The notes beneath the pieces were generated by a model. It did not search any database. It had not been told where the DNA came from and saw only the letters and a program-made list of their open reading frames with translations. Position numbers and translations under genes: made by a program. From Morinoia aosen (Eukaryota > Arthropoda > Malacostraca > Amphipoda > Talitridae), in contig CM059558.1 of the NCBI GenBank assembly GCA_030386875.1, forward strand, positions 9,557,501-9,621,500: a stretch of 64,000 nt of DNA, in the 5' to 3' direction. Below, piece by piece: positions 32,092 to 42,540 of the stretch (within the stretch, counting starts at the first letter, position 1; each line of letters starts with the position of its first letter).

Positions 32092-34765
32092 TGAATATAC
32101 TTACTTCTTATTGAATGTACTTCGTTTGCGGGGATTTTCTTCCGCACTCTATATGTATGAGTTTTCAAATTTTCTTTCCTATTTCTTTTCTGACAGACTC
32201 AGTCGGCGTGACGTTACGTAATTATTAATTACTGATTTTTAATTATTATGAGATGAGTACGCTGCCACCGCGAGGCTTAGAGCCTCGAAATTAAGGATAT
32301 GAATTGATTAATGGGGTGAGAACAACGTGAACTACTCTTTATAGGTAGCGATGGCTGAGGGCCGGGCACGTGCATCATATGCCAGTGACGAGAGAGAGAA
32401 GGACAAATACGAGGCCCACGTTTTATTATTTGTATTTTTGGAAAGGCAAGTGAGGACTGCATGAGTTAGATGGACACAAGATTTATACGGTATTTGACAT
32501 TTTTCGCGGTTACTCCACGGGGACCTTACAACAGCCACGATCCAGCAACTACGCGAACGGGAACACGTTTCCGCCACACTATTGGCGATCGCCTGACTTC
32601 CCGAATTTCAGCACTATTACAGACTGTTTAGCAGACAGTCCAACACGAACCCGACATCAATCCAAAATGACGTTTCACATACGTCAACCACGATCCAAGG
32701 AAACCGATCCAATTCGAACGTCTCACATACGCTCCCAGAAGGATCAACAGTACTCACAACACAATTACTGGAACTGCCGGTTTCAAGTTCAGAACTGCAA
32801 TAGGGAAACCTTCCCTCTCAGAACACCGCGCGACGCGTGCTATTTAAACTTTACTCTACTCGTCTCTAATCTCTTCCGTCTGGAGCCCTTCACTGCCCCC
32901 TTAACGACCGGTCACCGAATGTCAATCTCGCTCTCCGCCAGCCCAGTCGTGGGCTCGCGCCTCCCCAAAAGGAGGGGTGCGGTTGGGGGACGAGGGGTAA
33001 GTTTTGGGGAGAGGGCGTGCAGGGGTATGCTTTGGTGGGAGGCCCAGCTTTCTCTTTAGCCATGGCTAATTCAACGACTGATCCCACGCTCTGTTCCCCA
33101 TCTACACGATCGGACCCGCACAATGTTTTTTTATATTAATGTCTGGATATTTTACCATCCCTGACCAATTCCCCGACCGGCGCTAACCAGCACCAGCGTC
33201 CCTCAGCTCTGTGTAACCGCTGCAGCAGAGCGCGTCAAATCTTTCCAATTTAATATGGGGGGAATTTCTTTTCTGAGAACGTCCCGTTTATATCTTTCCC
33301 AAGACCATAGCACGAGAACCGGCATTAAGGAGACCATCCCACTTTTTCAACTTTTCTAGTCCGATTCGTTTGAAAGTTGGCCAGTATATGTATTTTGTAA
33401 AAGTAAACCTTTTTTACTCCTGTCATTTTTTCGATTTAGGCCTTACTTTTTTTTGACGAAAAATGTGTTTTTGGTATATTTTTATTGAAATTTCAGATTG
33501 GGACTCCTCCTTCAGTTTTGATGCTAGAACAAAAACAAAGACAGTTTTAGAACCCTTGGAACATTTCTAACAAACATGCGTTCAGTTTTTTTCAAATTCA
33601 AATTTTTTCTATTTTTTCAAAAATTTTTTATATTTAAAAAATCAGCAACAATTTTTTGGGTTTAGAGCTATATATTTTTTCAAAGAATTCGAATTTGAAA
33701 AAAGCCGAACGAGCGTTTGTTAGAAATGTTTCAAGGATTCTAAAACTGTCTTTGGATTTGTTCTAGCATCAAAACTCGAGAACTAGTCCCAGGATGAATG
33801 TTGAAAATTCAAAGTGTTGGGTATAAGCAAAAAATAAAATTTTGTGTTGAAGTGTAATATAATGAACAATTGATGTAATTGAATGCAGTTTTAATTTCTA
33901 TTTCGATACTTTCCATACATAACTTCATATTCAAACTGTGAATTGTGATTTCATAAAAAAAATCATAAAAATTTTTACTTTTTTATCAAAAAATTTTTTT
34001 TTTTCTTTTTTCAGTCTGATTCTTATGAAATTAGACTATGATATGTAACTTTTGAAAAGAAACACAATTGATTCTATTCATTTTTTTGATTCAGGCCTTA
34101 GATTTTGCAAAAATTTGACATATTGGTTTTTAGGTATTGATATTTCACTAATATTGATATTTCAAAATGGGACTCCTCCTTCAGTTTTGATGCTAGAGCA
34201 AAAAAAATGCAGTTTTAGAATCCCTGAAACATTTCTAACACACTCACGTTCGGCTTTTTTTCCATTTCCTATTTGTTCTCTTTATATATGTGGTCAAAAT
34301 CAGGAAAAAGTTAAAAAAATTTGGGTGCTTTTCATTGATATCGATATTTCAAAATGAGACTCCTCCTTCAGTTTTGATGCTAGAACAAAAACAAATGCAG
34401 TTTTAGAATCCTTGGAACATTTCTAACAAACGCTCGTTCGGCTTTTTTCCATTTCCCATTTGTTCTCTTTTTATATGGGGTCAAAATCGGGAAAATTGAA
34501 ATATTTTGGTCCCTTCACCCCCCCCCCGGGAGGGGGGGGAATTATTGTCGTAGCGCCATAAAATTTTAGGAACGAATAGTCTACCACCTAAGGGTCCATC
34601 TACAACAAAAACATGCAAAATGACCATGACATCGACAGGATCTGGCAAGGGCCTGGGATGGTCACCTTAAATTTACGGGCCGTGTAATGTAAGATCCAGT
34701 CTTAACATCCATTGATTATTTTCGCTCGGCAAATGTGAGCTAGGGGATGAATCTGACTTCATACA
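32092..34765 (-). repeat. G2 5' LTR interrupted by MITE 3
   Basis: LTR halves at 32092-33328 and 34671-34765 match 14394-15725. The outer end is TGTATGAAG on the sense strand, flanked by the duplication GTAA at 34766-34769. Confidence 0.93.
33329..34666. mobile_element. TTAA-flanked MITE 3 (piggyBac-type), inserted in G2 LTR
   Basis: 1338 bp bounded by TTAA (33325-33328 and 34667-34670). The other G2 LTR shows the empty site with a single TTAA. Termini are GGAGACCATCCC on the left and, reverse-complemented, GGTGACCATCCC on the right. Inside, a module of about 95 bp ('ctccttcagttttgatgcta...') occurs at about 33499, 34169 and 34354 directly and at about 33694-33792 inverted. A C-run/G-run hairpin at 34508-34530 lies about 140-160 bp from the right end. 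No transposase ORF. Confidence 0.93.
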
Positions 34766-34769
34766 GTAA

Positions 34770-35713
34770 TATAAGCATGTAAATACACGTCATTGTTGCT
34801 TCATATATGCTGGATACAAGTATTTACAGCTCAATCACAAATTTGCATTTTGTTCAGTGATATATGAGATGTAGAATAATACTCCTGAATGAATTTTAAA
34901 AACAGTTATTTTTTGAACAACAAAAGTTATAATAAATATGCAACATGAGCGCACATTATTGTATTAGTTCATTTTTCATTATTTTCCCATATTTTGTAAA
35001 ATATCACTGAGTTGCTCAACATGTGAGGATGACTAATTACCTAATGGTTCTTTTAGTATAAAAGGCAAGGGATATGAGAAGCTGAAAATATTCTGGTTCG
35101 GTTTTTATTATCTGCACTCATATTTGTTTCTATTAAAGTAGCAGTATATTTATACAACTGTCATATTGGTAACAATGTTCTGAAAAGTTTTCATGCTAGC
35201 TATGCTTATAAGGCACTGTGTAACAGTGATGGATGTGTTTTGTTCATGAACTATTCAGGCTCAAATTTGATACCCTGATTCCGTACAACTCCTATTAAAT
35301 GATAAAATTGTAAATCTTTGTATATTAATTATCAGTCATGTGAGAAAAAATGGAAATAATTCCCAACGAATAAAATACTGGAATGAAATAAAAACCACTC
35401 GAAGAAATAAATATTACTGGAAAAAGATGAACAGCCCTAAATGAAATTGGATTTTAAAGAAATGGATTTTGGTAAACCTGATTGAAAGAGTTGTGTGTAT
35501 CATTTATTTCTCATTGATTGCTATTTGAATATACTCGTTGTTCATACTTTTTTGAATTCTTAACAATGGGGTATTTAGGTTTTAATTTTGCCAAACAATA
35601 TTCAATTAGGGCAAAAGAGATTTTAGCCAACCCTGTGAAAACCTCTCAGGTTTTAACAGAAGGAGAATGATTTCGCTGCAAATAGCTAACTATGGGTTCT
35701 TTCTTTCTCACAG
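34770..35713 (+). other. Locus B intron 1, right part
   Basis: AT-rich, no coding signal. It ends in the pyrimidine tract TTCTTTCTTTCTCACAG, a good 3' splice site (AG 35712-35713). Confidence 0.6.
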
Positions 35714-36065
35714 CTAATGCTCAGCTCATGTTCCCTGCAAAGAGAATTTCTCCATCAACCTCTGACGAGTCTCCGTTAAAAAAATGAGGACTATAATGAG
35801 AACACCTCTCAGAGCCCCAAAAAGAACGCCTGTTATGAACCTTGTCAGAAGCCTGCCCCACAACTCAAATCAGCTTCCAGTCAGAACCCCTGGACTCACA
35901 GCCAGCACTTCAGGAGCAGTCCCTGTGATTACCCCAACAAAGATTTCAGTTAGAATTCCCATGAGAACTCCCATCAGAATCTCCCTCAGATCTTCTGTGG
36001 CAACCCAAGTTAAAGCCAGAGATACAAGTCCTGCCACAGTTTTGTCAAAGGCCTCCATCAATGCT
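35714..36065 (+). pseudogene. Locus B exon 2: basic Pro/Arg linker
   Basis: Acceptor CACAG|CT at 35713/35714; the phase fits exon 1. The frame opens ANAQLMFPAKRISPSTSDESP, then meets a TGA at 35785-35787 because of an A7 run (35778-35784). One base further along the frame is open from the ATG at 35784. It encodes a linker with repeated RTPxR motifs (MRTPLRAPKRTP, MRTPIRISLRSS) up to the donor GCT|GTAAGT at 36065/36066, phase 0. The stretch between THAP domain and transposase core in this family is normally poorly conserved, so the assignment rests on splice sites and phase. Confidence 0.6.
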
Positions 36066-37090
36066 GTAAGTAGTAACACTCCAGTGATGTTTGGAGTCAA
36101 GAGTGTTAATTTACCTTGCCTAATAAGTGAGCCTTTAGTGAAGGAGTAATGTTTTTATCTATCGGAATTTTTTTGTTATTTAAATTTTTAAAGTGGTCTT
36201 AAACATTTGATCAGCAGTGTATATGTTTACAATGTAGTTTCAAAAGATTGTAGTTCGATTAATGACTGCCCAAGGTCAATTCTAACAATTGTGTTACATT
36301 TAAAAAGTTTAGTTTTTTATGTTCGGATTGCTTCTTGTCTTAATAGTAGCTCAAACTTGTTCATAACATAAAATCAGGACCTTTGTTTTTCATAACGATT
36401 TATTCTTCATGTGCTGAGCCTTCAACAACTGTTGTGTGGTTTGTGTGGTCATGATTGTTGATGTGTTCTAGCATTCTGGAGGTAAAAATATAATTGAATC
36501 ACAGAAGATGTGAGGAAAAAAGGTGGTTGGGTCTCATAATATGTTACGTATGAGACTTACGAGGTATGCCAATTATCAGCTCTACTTATATATTCTGTAG
36601 TACATATTGTTCCTGTTAAAATAAAAGTACACCGCTGTAAGCTTCTTCATGGGCATTACGTTTTAGAAAGTTCTTTGTTGCTTAAGCTCAGCAGGCACCA
36701 GGGTCCTACTGGCGTGTTTAGTGTTCGTGAAGTATTTATGTTCTGTGTATATGCCTTAATGCTTGGTTTTATCTTATAATTCAGGTTCCACACATCTATG
36801 TGTAAAGGATCTTGCATCTAACCAGTCATTTGGATGATTATCAGCTCAAGAAATAAAGAGGCCTAATAAAACGCAAGAAATACCTAGGCTAGCCGGTTAT
36901 TATTACTTTTGAATTATAGAAATAGACTTATGACTAACTTGGTTTCTAATTAATAAATTATTCTATGAACATTCGGTTCGATATTCTATTAATTCCGTGT
37001 AATTTCAAAGTACATTCCATAAATAATGAATTTCGCAATATACATTTATTCCTGTGCATGTGATTTAATAGTGTGTAGGTTTTATTTCAG
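36066..37090 (+). other. Locus B intron 2
   Basis: About 1 kb of AT-rich sequence between a GTAAGT donor and a TTTATTTCAG acceptor. Nothing else seen. Confidence 0.55.
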
Positions 37091-37189
37091 GCACCTAACC
37101 CAACTTGTGTATCACAGTCTCAACAAATTGCTACTCCTTCAAATTTGGGTTCAACTGAGAATATTGAAAGAGATTCCTTCAACTGGACA
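37091..37189 (+). CDS. Locus B exon 3 (33 codons)
   Basis: Bounded by acceptor TTTATTTCAG|GCA and donor ACA|GTGAGT, 99 bp, phase 0 at both ends, open throughout (APNPTCVSQSQQIATP...). It is too short for a domain call. Inclusion rests on two good splice sites and phase agreement with both neighbours. Confidence 0.55.
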
Positions 37190-37574
37190 GTGAGTGTTGC
37201 TTGCTTTATACTGTCTTCATTGCCATTTAAATTTTTAATATTTGTGTAGAACATTTATTAAAATCACACATTAACTTTCCTCATTCTCCTATCTCTCTTT
37301 CCTCTCTTTCCCTCTCTTTTATCCCCAACTCACCTTATCATTTTCCTCCACTTTCCCATTCCTCTCGCTCCACCTCCATTTAATTTGTGTATTTTCAAAT
37401 TATCAAGCCCCTAGTATTTCTTCTTCCCTTCAAATTCCTACAGTCCTACTTCCTTCCCTGTCGTGTAAAAATATCGTATCACATTCTACGTTACTTATTT
37501 TTGTTAGCGCCCGACCTCTTTTCATATAAATTTTCCCTCCATTGCCTTTTTGTTTATATGTTCGTTTCTTCCAG
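37190..37574 (+). other. Locus B intron 3
   Basis: A pyrimidine-rich intron, notably a CT-rich run at about 37280-37385. It ends in TTTCTTCCAG. Confidence 0.55.
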
Positions 37575-38195
37575 AAAAAGGCTTGTATGACGAAAGATGA
37601 AGCATCTCTGACCTGTAAGAAGAAATTGTTTGATCAGCCTTCTGCACTAGTAACGACCAATCTTTCGTCTACATTTTTAAAACCCAAAAGCAAGGGGGCT
37701 TCTCTCATGAGAAAGAGAGTTAGGGAACCTATCATCAATCGTCGGTATAACCTGCAGAACATGGTACAACAGTTTCATCCATCATTTGGCCCGTACATCA
37801 CGGAACTTGTCAAATTTAAACTGAAAGGAAAGCGACGCTATACATCGTTTCATAAGTGGATGGCAGTTAACATGCTAGTGAATTGCAGCATATCCGGGTA
37901 CAACTTGTTAAGGAGAATACTACCACTACCATCGCCTTCTACAATTCTTCGTGTCCTGAAGGCCCACAAAATGAACCCCGGTTGCAATAAGCAGAACATA
38001 TCAATGTTAAAACTCAAAGTTAATCCACAAAGTGAACACGATAAGCTAATTTTCATCCTTATGGATGAAATGTCATTAAGAAGAGGCCTGTCGTACAGTC
38101 CCGACAAGAAGAAAATATTTGGGTACGCAGACGATGGTTTTCAGAGAAAAAAGAACTTGGTGTCATCAGCTTTGTGCGTTATTGTTAGAAAAATT
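37575..38195 (+). CDS. Locus B exon 4: P-element-like transposase core, N-terminal part
   Basis: Opens in phase 0 after CTTCCAG. It encodes KKACMTKDEASLTCKKKL, a conserved block YNLQNMVQQFHPSFGPYITELVKFKLKGKRRY, then PLPSPSTILRVL and LIFILMDEMSLRRGLSYSPDKKKIFGYADDG. The DEM block with its downstream G-x-x-D-x-G is the first catalytic region of P-element/THAP9 transposases (RNase H-like fold). The frame runs on to VIVRKI, where homology to the family breaks off at about 38195 and a dispersed repeat begins. This is the best preserved exon. Confidence 0.82.
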
Positions 38196-38246
38196 TTTGA
38201 TTTAAAATTGTTTATTCTCAAAATAAATGTAAAATGTGTGCTGCTG

Positions 38247-39590
38247 AAATGTTGTGTTCAGATTTACTATAATGTCGTGTTCAGGCTTCCAGGAAAGGGC
38301 AGGAGGGGCTTGGACCGACTCAAGTCAACAGATACGTTTTGATTCCTTTGAGACTCGGTGGCGACACCTACTGTGCTTGATTGGTGTTGCGTCGGCAACC
38401 TCTTCGTGTCACCTTAGAGCCTTCTAAGGCTTCCAGTGTTGGTGGATCCTGTAAAACATGGCGGTGGCGAGTCGAGGCCTCCCGGCGTAACTTCTCCGCT
38501 CTCTCCATCTCTTTTTCGTCAGCTACCTTTGTTCATCTTTGTCTCTTAATTAGTGTGTATGTGTGAGCGTGTGTGTGGCTAGGTTTTCAATTAGAGTGGC
38601 TTGTTATAGCTGCTCATCTTAAAAGTACTTTAGTACCTCAAACTATCAAATCAGAGTGCTGTCTGAACCTTAAATTAGAAGGGACCATCTAATTGACGAG
38701 TCGACATACTCCGATGTGGTTACCTTCAACTTAAAACCTTAAACTAAACCTTAAATATTCAAATCTTAAACCTTCAACTCTTAAAAACCTCAACTTACTC
38801 TGGAGTACTTCCTTAACTATCTTTCTCTCAAACTTCATGTTTCCTCTGTGCTAAAAGTTTCTACACTGAGTTGCACCATAAGCTCAGGTGTGTATTCATG
38901 CTCATACTCCATTTATCTGATATAAAAAGAAAAAATTATATAAACTTGAAATTTTGGTGGGGTTCTTTTCGAAGTTCTAACGATGGATGTAATTTTGTTT
39001 TTCCCAGTATCCTGAACCGTTTTGACGCAGTTCATCCGTTTCTAACTGGCGGTGCTGCAGTAGCGGTTGTGCTTGGCGATGGTGTCTAATTAGGTAATTT
39101 TCCTAACTTTTTATAACTGAAACTTCGCTTAATCCTTGAATTAAACTTGCGTATATTCATTCATATGCGACCCTCGATTGGTGACCGTTTCTTTATATTC
39201 CGCCTTTACTTCACAGCTGACGTTGAGAGATTGGACGAGTGGTGAATCTGAGTTCAGGAGTGGCCGGGATTTGATAACTAAATATACAGCCGGAAGCTGT
39301 TCGCTGCCGACTTGCCTGCCAGAGCTCCTGGCCTAGTCCTCAACCTAACTGGGAACACGAAGCAGCACTTATAGTTTTAAACCTTTTTAAAACCTTTTCA
39401 ACCGACAAATTGTCCTTTTAAAAGAGTAATACTTAATAATAAAAATCATAAAAAGTCGCCGTTGCGACACCTTAAACTTAACCAATGTACAGTCGCCGTT
39501 GCGACACCTTAAACTTGAACAATGTAAAGTCGCCGTTGCGACACCCTTAATCAAATGTTAGATCGCCGTTGAGATTGTTTTTATATGTCT
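38247..39590 (+). repeat. Dispersed repeat copy 1 within locus B
   Basis: About 1.3 kb similar in order and sequence to 46077-47050. Shared landmarks are TGTCGTGTTCAG at the start, 'gcaagaggggctt'-like text, 'tcgtcag...cttaattagtgtgt...gagcgtgtg', 'ccgcagtatcct', 'gtgcttggcg' and 'tttctttatattc'. Both end in 'gatcgcc'-type motifs. No ORF or RT domain is visible. It may be a non-autonomous LTR-type or other repeat; class unresolved. It separates two conserved parts of the transposase. Confidence 0.6.
39455..39575 (+). repeat. Tandem 37-bp repeat with GTCGC-CGTT-GCGAC hairpin
   Basis: Units begin at 39455, 39492 and 39529, with a degenerate fourth at about 39561. Each carries GTCGCCGTTGCGAC, a 5-bp stem with a 4-base loop, separated by 'acaccttaaactt'. 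Confidence 0.8.
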
Positions 39591-39852
39591 AAACTTTACC
39601 TTCGCGTCTGGCGCAGTCAATGACTGTTAAGTTGTCTGTGGCCATGGTTGTCAGTCTGTTGATTCTGAATTGAAATTAATCATACCCCAGGCGGGATACT
39701 GTCAACAATATTCTATTCGAATTTCTAAATCTTATGCAACCTGAAAGTTAAAAGTAGATAACGAACGAAAATAAAATTCCTGTGTATTTCTTCTCCATTA
39801 ATGATTGTGAGGGATATAGAAAATTTCCCACATTATGGCGTGTGGGGTGAAG

Positions 39853-40830
39853 AAACACTGGTAATTTCCAATTGGATATTATATACCATCGGATGCTGTT
39901 CAATCTACCAGTCCTATTGAAATTCTTCAGAGTGTTATAAACTCCCTTAAAACTGAGGGCTTTGTAGTGCTTGGAATAACTTCTGACCAAGGTTCAAATT
40001 TTGAAAAAGCTTTCAAATCCCTGAGTTGTTCACATACAAACCCAACTATTGACCTAGGAACGAAGTACTACTTTGTCTACAAAGACCCTCCCCATCTACT
40101 GAAAAACTCTAGAAATCTCTTGCTCAGAAGTGACGTTCCTGTGCCAGGCTTTAAGCACGCTGCATGCTGGGATCACATCGTCACACTGTTCGAAGAAAGA
40201 GAAAATGCACAGCTTGAAAATGGTTCCAAAGCTGTCTGATAGGCATGTGCAAAGTTTGAGGTTTTCATCAAAAATGAAAGTGAAACTTGCAGCTCAAGTG
40301 TTGTCGAATTCCACTGCTGCAGCTCTAGATGCCGGTATGGCGCAAACAGTGAAAAATATGTCAGTTGCAGCTACTAGTTCTTACTGCAAGAAGATAAACG
40401 ACCTATTGACGTCTTGAATTCCGTCACATCGAGATGTTCAGTACCTTTACGAAGACCCATATGTACTAATTCGGACCAGTTCAAGTTTCTTCGTGAGTCT
40501 GTGCTTTGGTTGCAAGAATTACAAGATCTCAATGCTAGGAAACGGTGTAGCTTTATCAATGGATGGATTCAGTCCATTAATGAGATCCTGCAGCTTCAGC
40601 AACGCTTGGACGAGTATAAACTACCCTACTTGTCTACGAGGAATATATGTCAAGACGGGTTCGAGTGTTTCTTTGGCAAGATTCGATTCCTTCAGAAATT
40701 TCCGGACGCCAGAACATTTACCGACAGCTACTCAAAAATCGCTACTGCGTTATTCATGCGAGCGCCATTGTCTGCTAATTGCAAGACTGGGGATGACCAG
40801 CTGGACGGGACTTCGGTTCACTTTTCGAAG
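39853..40830 (+). pseudogene. Locus B exon 5: P-element-like transposase, central and C-terminal part
   Basis: Encodes FPIGYYIPSDAVQ, LGITSDQGSNFEKAF (second catalytic block, D-Q-G-S-N) and YKDPPHLLKNSRNLLL. After that come MKVKLAAQVLSNSTAAAL and LPYLSTRNICQDGFECFFGKIR, all in the order seen in P-element/THAP9 proteins. It is damaged by a TAA at 39862-39864, a frameshift between about 40187 and 40210, and a second near 40403 that returns to the first frame. It ends at donor AAG|GTAAGT (40830/40831). The start is approximate; an AG at 39851-39852 would serve as acceptor. Confidence 0.82.
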
Positions 40831-41920
40831 GTAAGTGGTGATATTCATATAACCCATGAAGTGATATTCAACATAAAGATCGAATACGCGTCGTGACGTC
40901 ACGGTTGTAAAGTGTCGAGAAACTTTAATTGTTCGCGTTGGAAGAATATATTTTGAGTTATGAAATTCGATTCAAATGTTCCGTTTGGTAATTGCTTTTT
41001 ATTCTCGAAGGAAAAAAATAGTACATGGTCACTTTAGATGAATGTTCACAGAAAGTGACTATGGTCACCTTATAATCCCTATACTAAGAATGACCGTCGT
41101 GTGTTTATATATTGACTTATTTATATGTTTCGTGTTTGGCTCGTAGGAATAGATAGGAAGAAATTAGCACTGGCGGTCTTGGTTTGAGTTCACTCGTAAA
41201 TTAATGCACTCATTTTCGCTGTACAAGTGCACTATAATATAAGTCACTTTAAAAACATTATAGAGATCCAGACCCTTATATACTCGAGTCCGTATCGTGT
41301 ATAATGAGGTCGGCGGGGTTTTGCATATTACACTACAATAATTTACATACTGATGCTCGCAGTTGCTTTCATGAATGTTGAATTTCTGTATCTAGGATAT
41401 GACACGAATGGCTATAGCTACTTCCATTGTAATATATAAATCACGAGGATTATTTGAGAAATTCGATGTTTCGTCTTTCCATCTGAGGGATTAAAATAGG
41501 GGAAATTTGATAGGCAGTGAAGCCTGTATCACAGAAACGCACATCACACAATTTTAGTTTTTCAAGTATTACTCCTACTACTACTCCTACTAGTAGTCGT
41601 ACTACTACTTCTACTAATACTCCTACTAGTAGTAGTACTAGTAGTACTAGTACTAATACCACTACCACCACCACCACCAGTACCACTACTACTATCTTAC
41701 CACTAACACTATCCTACCACTACCCTACCACTACTACTACTATCACCACCCCCACAACTACCACCACCACAACTACCACCACTACTACCACCACTACTAC
41801 CACCACTAATACCACCACTACTACCACCACTTCTACTACCACTACTACTTTCTACTATTTAAATATGGAAGTCGGCATGTGTAAATATTTAACTGTTTTC
41901 CTCCTCTGATTCGGCGACCA
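40831..41920 (+). other. Locus B intron 5
   Basis: About 1.1 kb after a strong GTAAGT donor, AT-rich. It includes another TGACGTCA palindrome at about 40895 (just downstream of the donor) and a long trinucleotide microsatellite. Confidence 0.5.
41568..41855 (+). repeat. ACT/ACC trinucleotide microsatellite
   Basis: Nearly 290 bp of imperfect (ACT)n/(ACC)n. Open frames on both strands here (poly-Thr, poly-Val) are an artefact of the repeat. Confidence 0.95.
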
Positions 41921-42139
41921 GAAGATGAGGATTTGTCTCCGCCGCCGGTTGTACTCAACGACGAAAACATGACTACCGCGAAGCACTTCGATGGCAACGA
42001 ATCGGTTGGAACTCTGTTTGAGTCGGCCGAGGTCAACAATGCAGCAGCTTACTTGAGTGGGTATGATGCTATAAAAGTTGATAGATATCACCGAAGTAAG
42101 AAGATTCAATGTTACAAGACAGCTCTGCGTGTTCGTTAA
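41918..42139 (+). pseudogene. Locus B exon 6: transposase C-terminal AYLSGY region
   Basis: Encodes EDLSPPPVVLNDENMTT, then SAEVNNAAAYLSGYDAIKVDRYH, corresponding to the conserved AYLSGY/YVAGY region near the C-terminus of P-element/THAP9 transposases (compare SYVGGC in locus A). The expected downstream C-X2-C is not clear. The exact splice acceptor is uncertain because phase at the obvious AG (41920-41921) does not fit. Confidence 0.6.
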
Positions 42140-42291
42140 AGTGTTGCGCCTGAAGACCTAAACACGCACCTCTTCGTGTCGTTCAAAGAATAAAGCAATA
42201 TACAAAGTATATTGTATATACAAAGTATATACAAAGCAATGATCCGCAAAGAAGCCTCCATTACTGCAGCAAATCATTCATTGAAACAATC

Positions 42292-42540
42292 ATGAACTAC
42301 GAGAGAGTATTTTTGTTCTGTTTTGATAAGTTCAGTCATGTTCAAGGTTTCTGTGAAATAGCTCAGAAGGTCATTGATGAAGCGTGCTCTCCACCTATAT
42401 TGTGCGCTGCTGATGTGAAGGAGTTCTCAATCAAAATTTATGTGACTTGCAGGGCTTATCAAACCATTAAGCACATCAATAAAGCCTTAGAGAGCAGTAA
42501 TCCTAGTGATAAAATAAAGAAAATTACACATCGATGAAAT
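42292..42540 (+). pseudogene. Locus B C-terminal segment
   Basis: 81 codons from an ATG (MNYERVFLFCFDKFSHVQGF...) ending THR. It includes two hydrophobic/aromatic helices and a basic tail, consistent with the C-terminal helical part of THAP9-like proteins. Assignment is by position and weak resemblance. It could be an independent chance ORF. Confidence 0.4.

Larger units (their letters stand above)
14394..34765 (-). mobile_element. G2: Ty3/gypsy element with nested BEL and MITE
   Basis: LTRs at 14394-15725 and 32092-34765 are flanked by the duplication GTAA (14390-14393 and 34766-34769). The right LTR contains a 1338-bp MITE plus its extra TTAA. Without these 1342 bp it is 1332 bp, exactly the length of the left LTR. 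Gag and pol lie on the minus strand, so the right copy is the 5' LTR. A BEL element (24133-31960) with GTCT duplications is inserted in the leader. Removing both insertions leaves an element of about 11.2 kb. I count about 17 substitutions between the LTRs (about 1.3%). The whole element sits in the first intron of locus B. Confidence 0.94.

Noticed and set aside
14969..33123. Paired ORFs repeated at about 15.0-15.4 kb and 32.7-33.1 kb
   Set aside because: They fall within the two G2 LTRs and change by missense without frame conservation on the sense strand.
39455..39575. CRISPR-like regular repeats
   Set aside because: Eukaryotic context, 37-bp period with near-identical spacers, no cas genes: it is a tandem repeat.
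41517..41909. Poly-Thr ORF and its antisense poly-Val ORF
   Set aside because: Both are produced by the ACT/ACC microsatellite.
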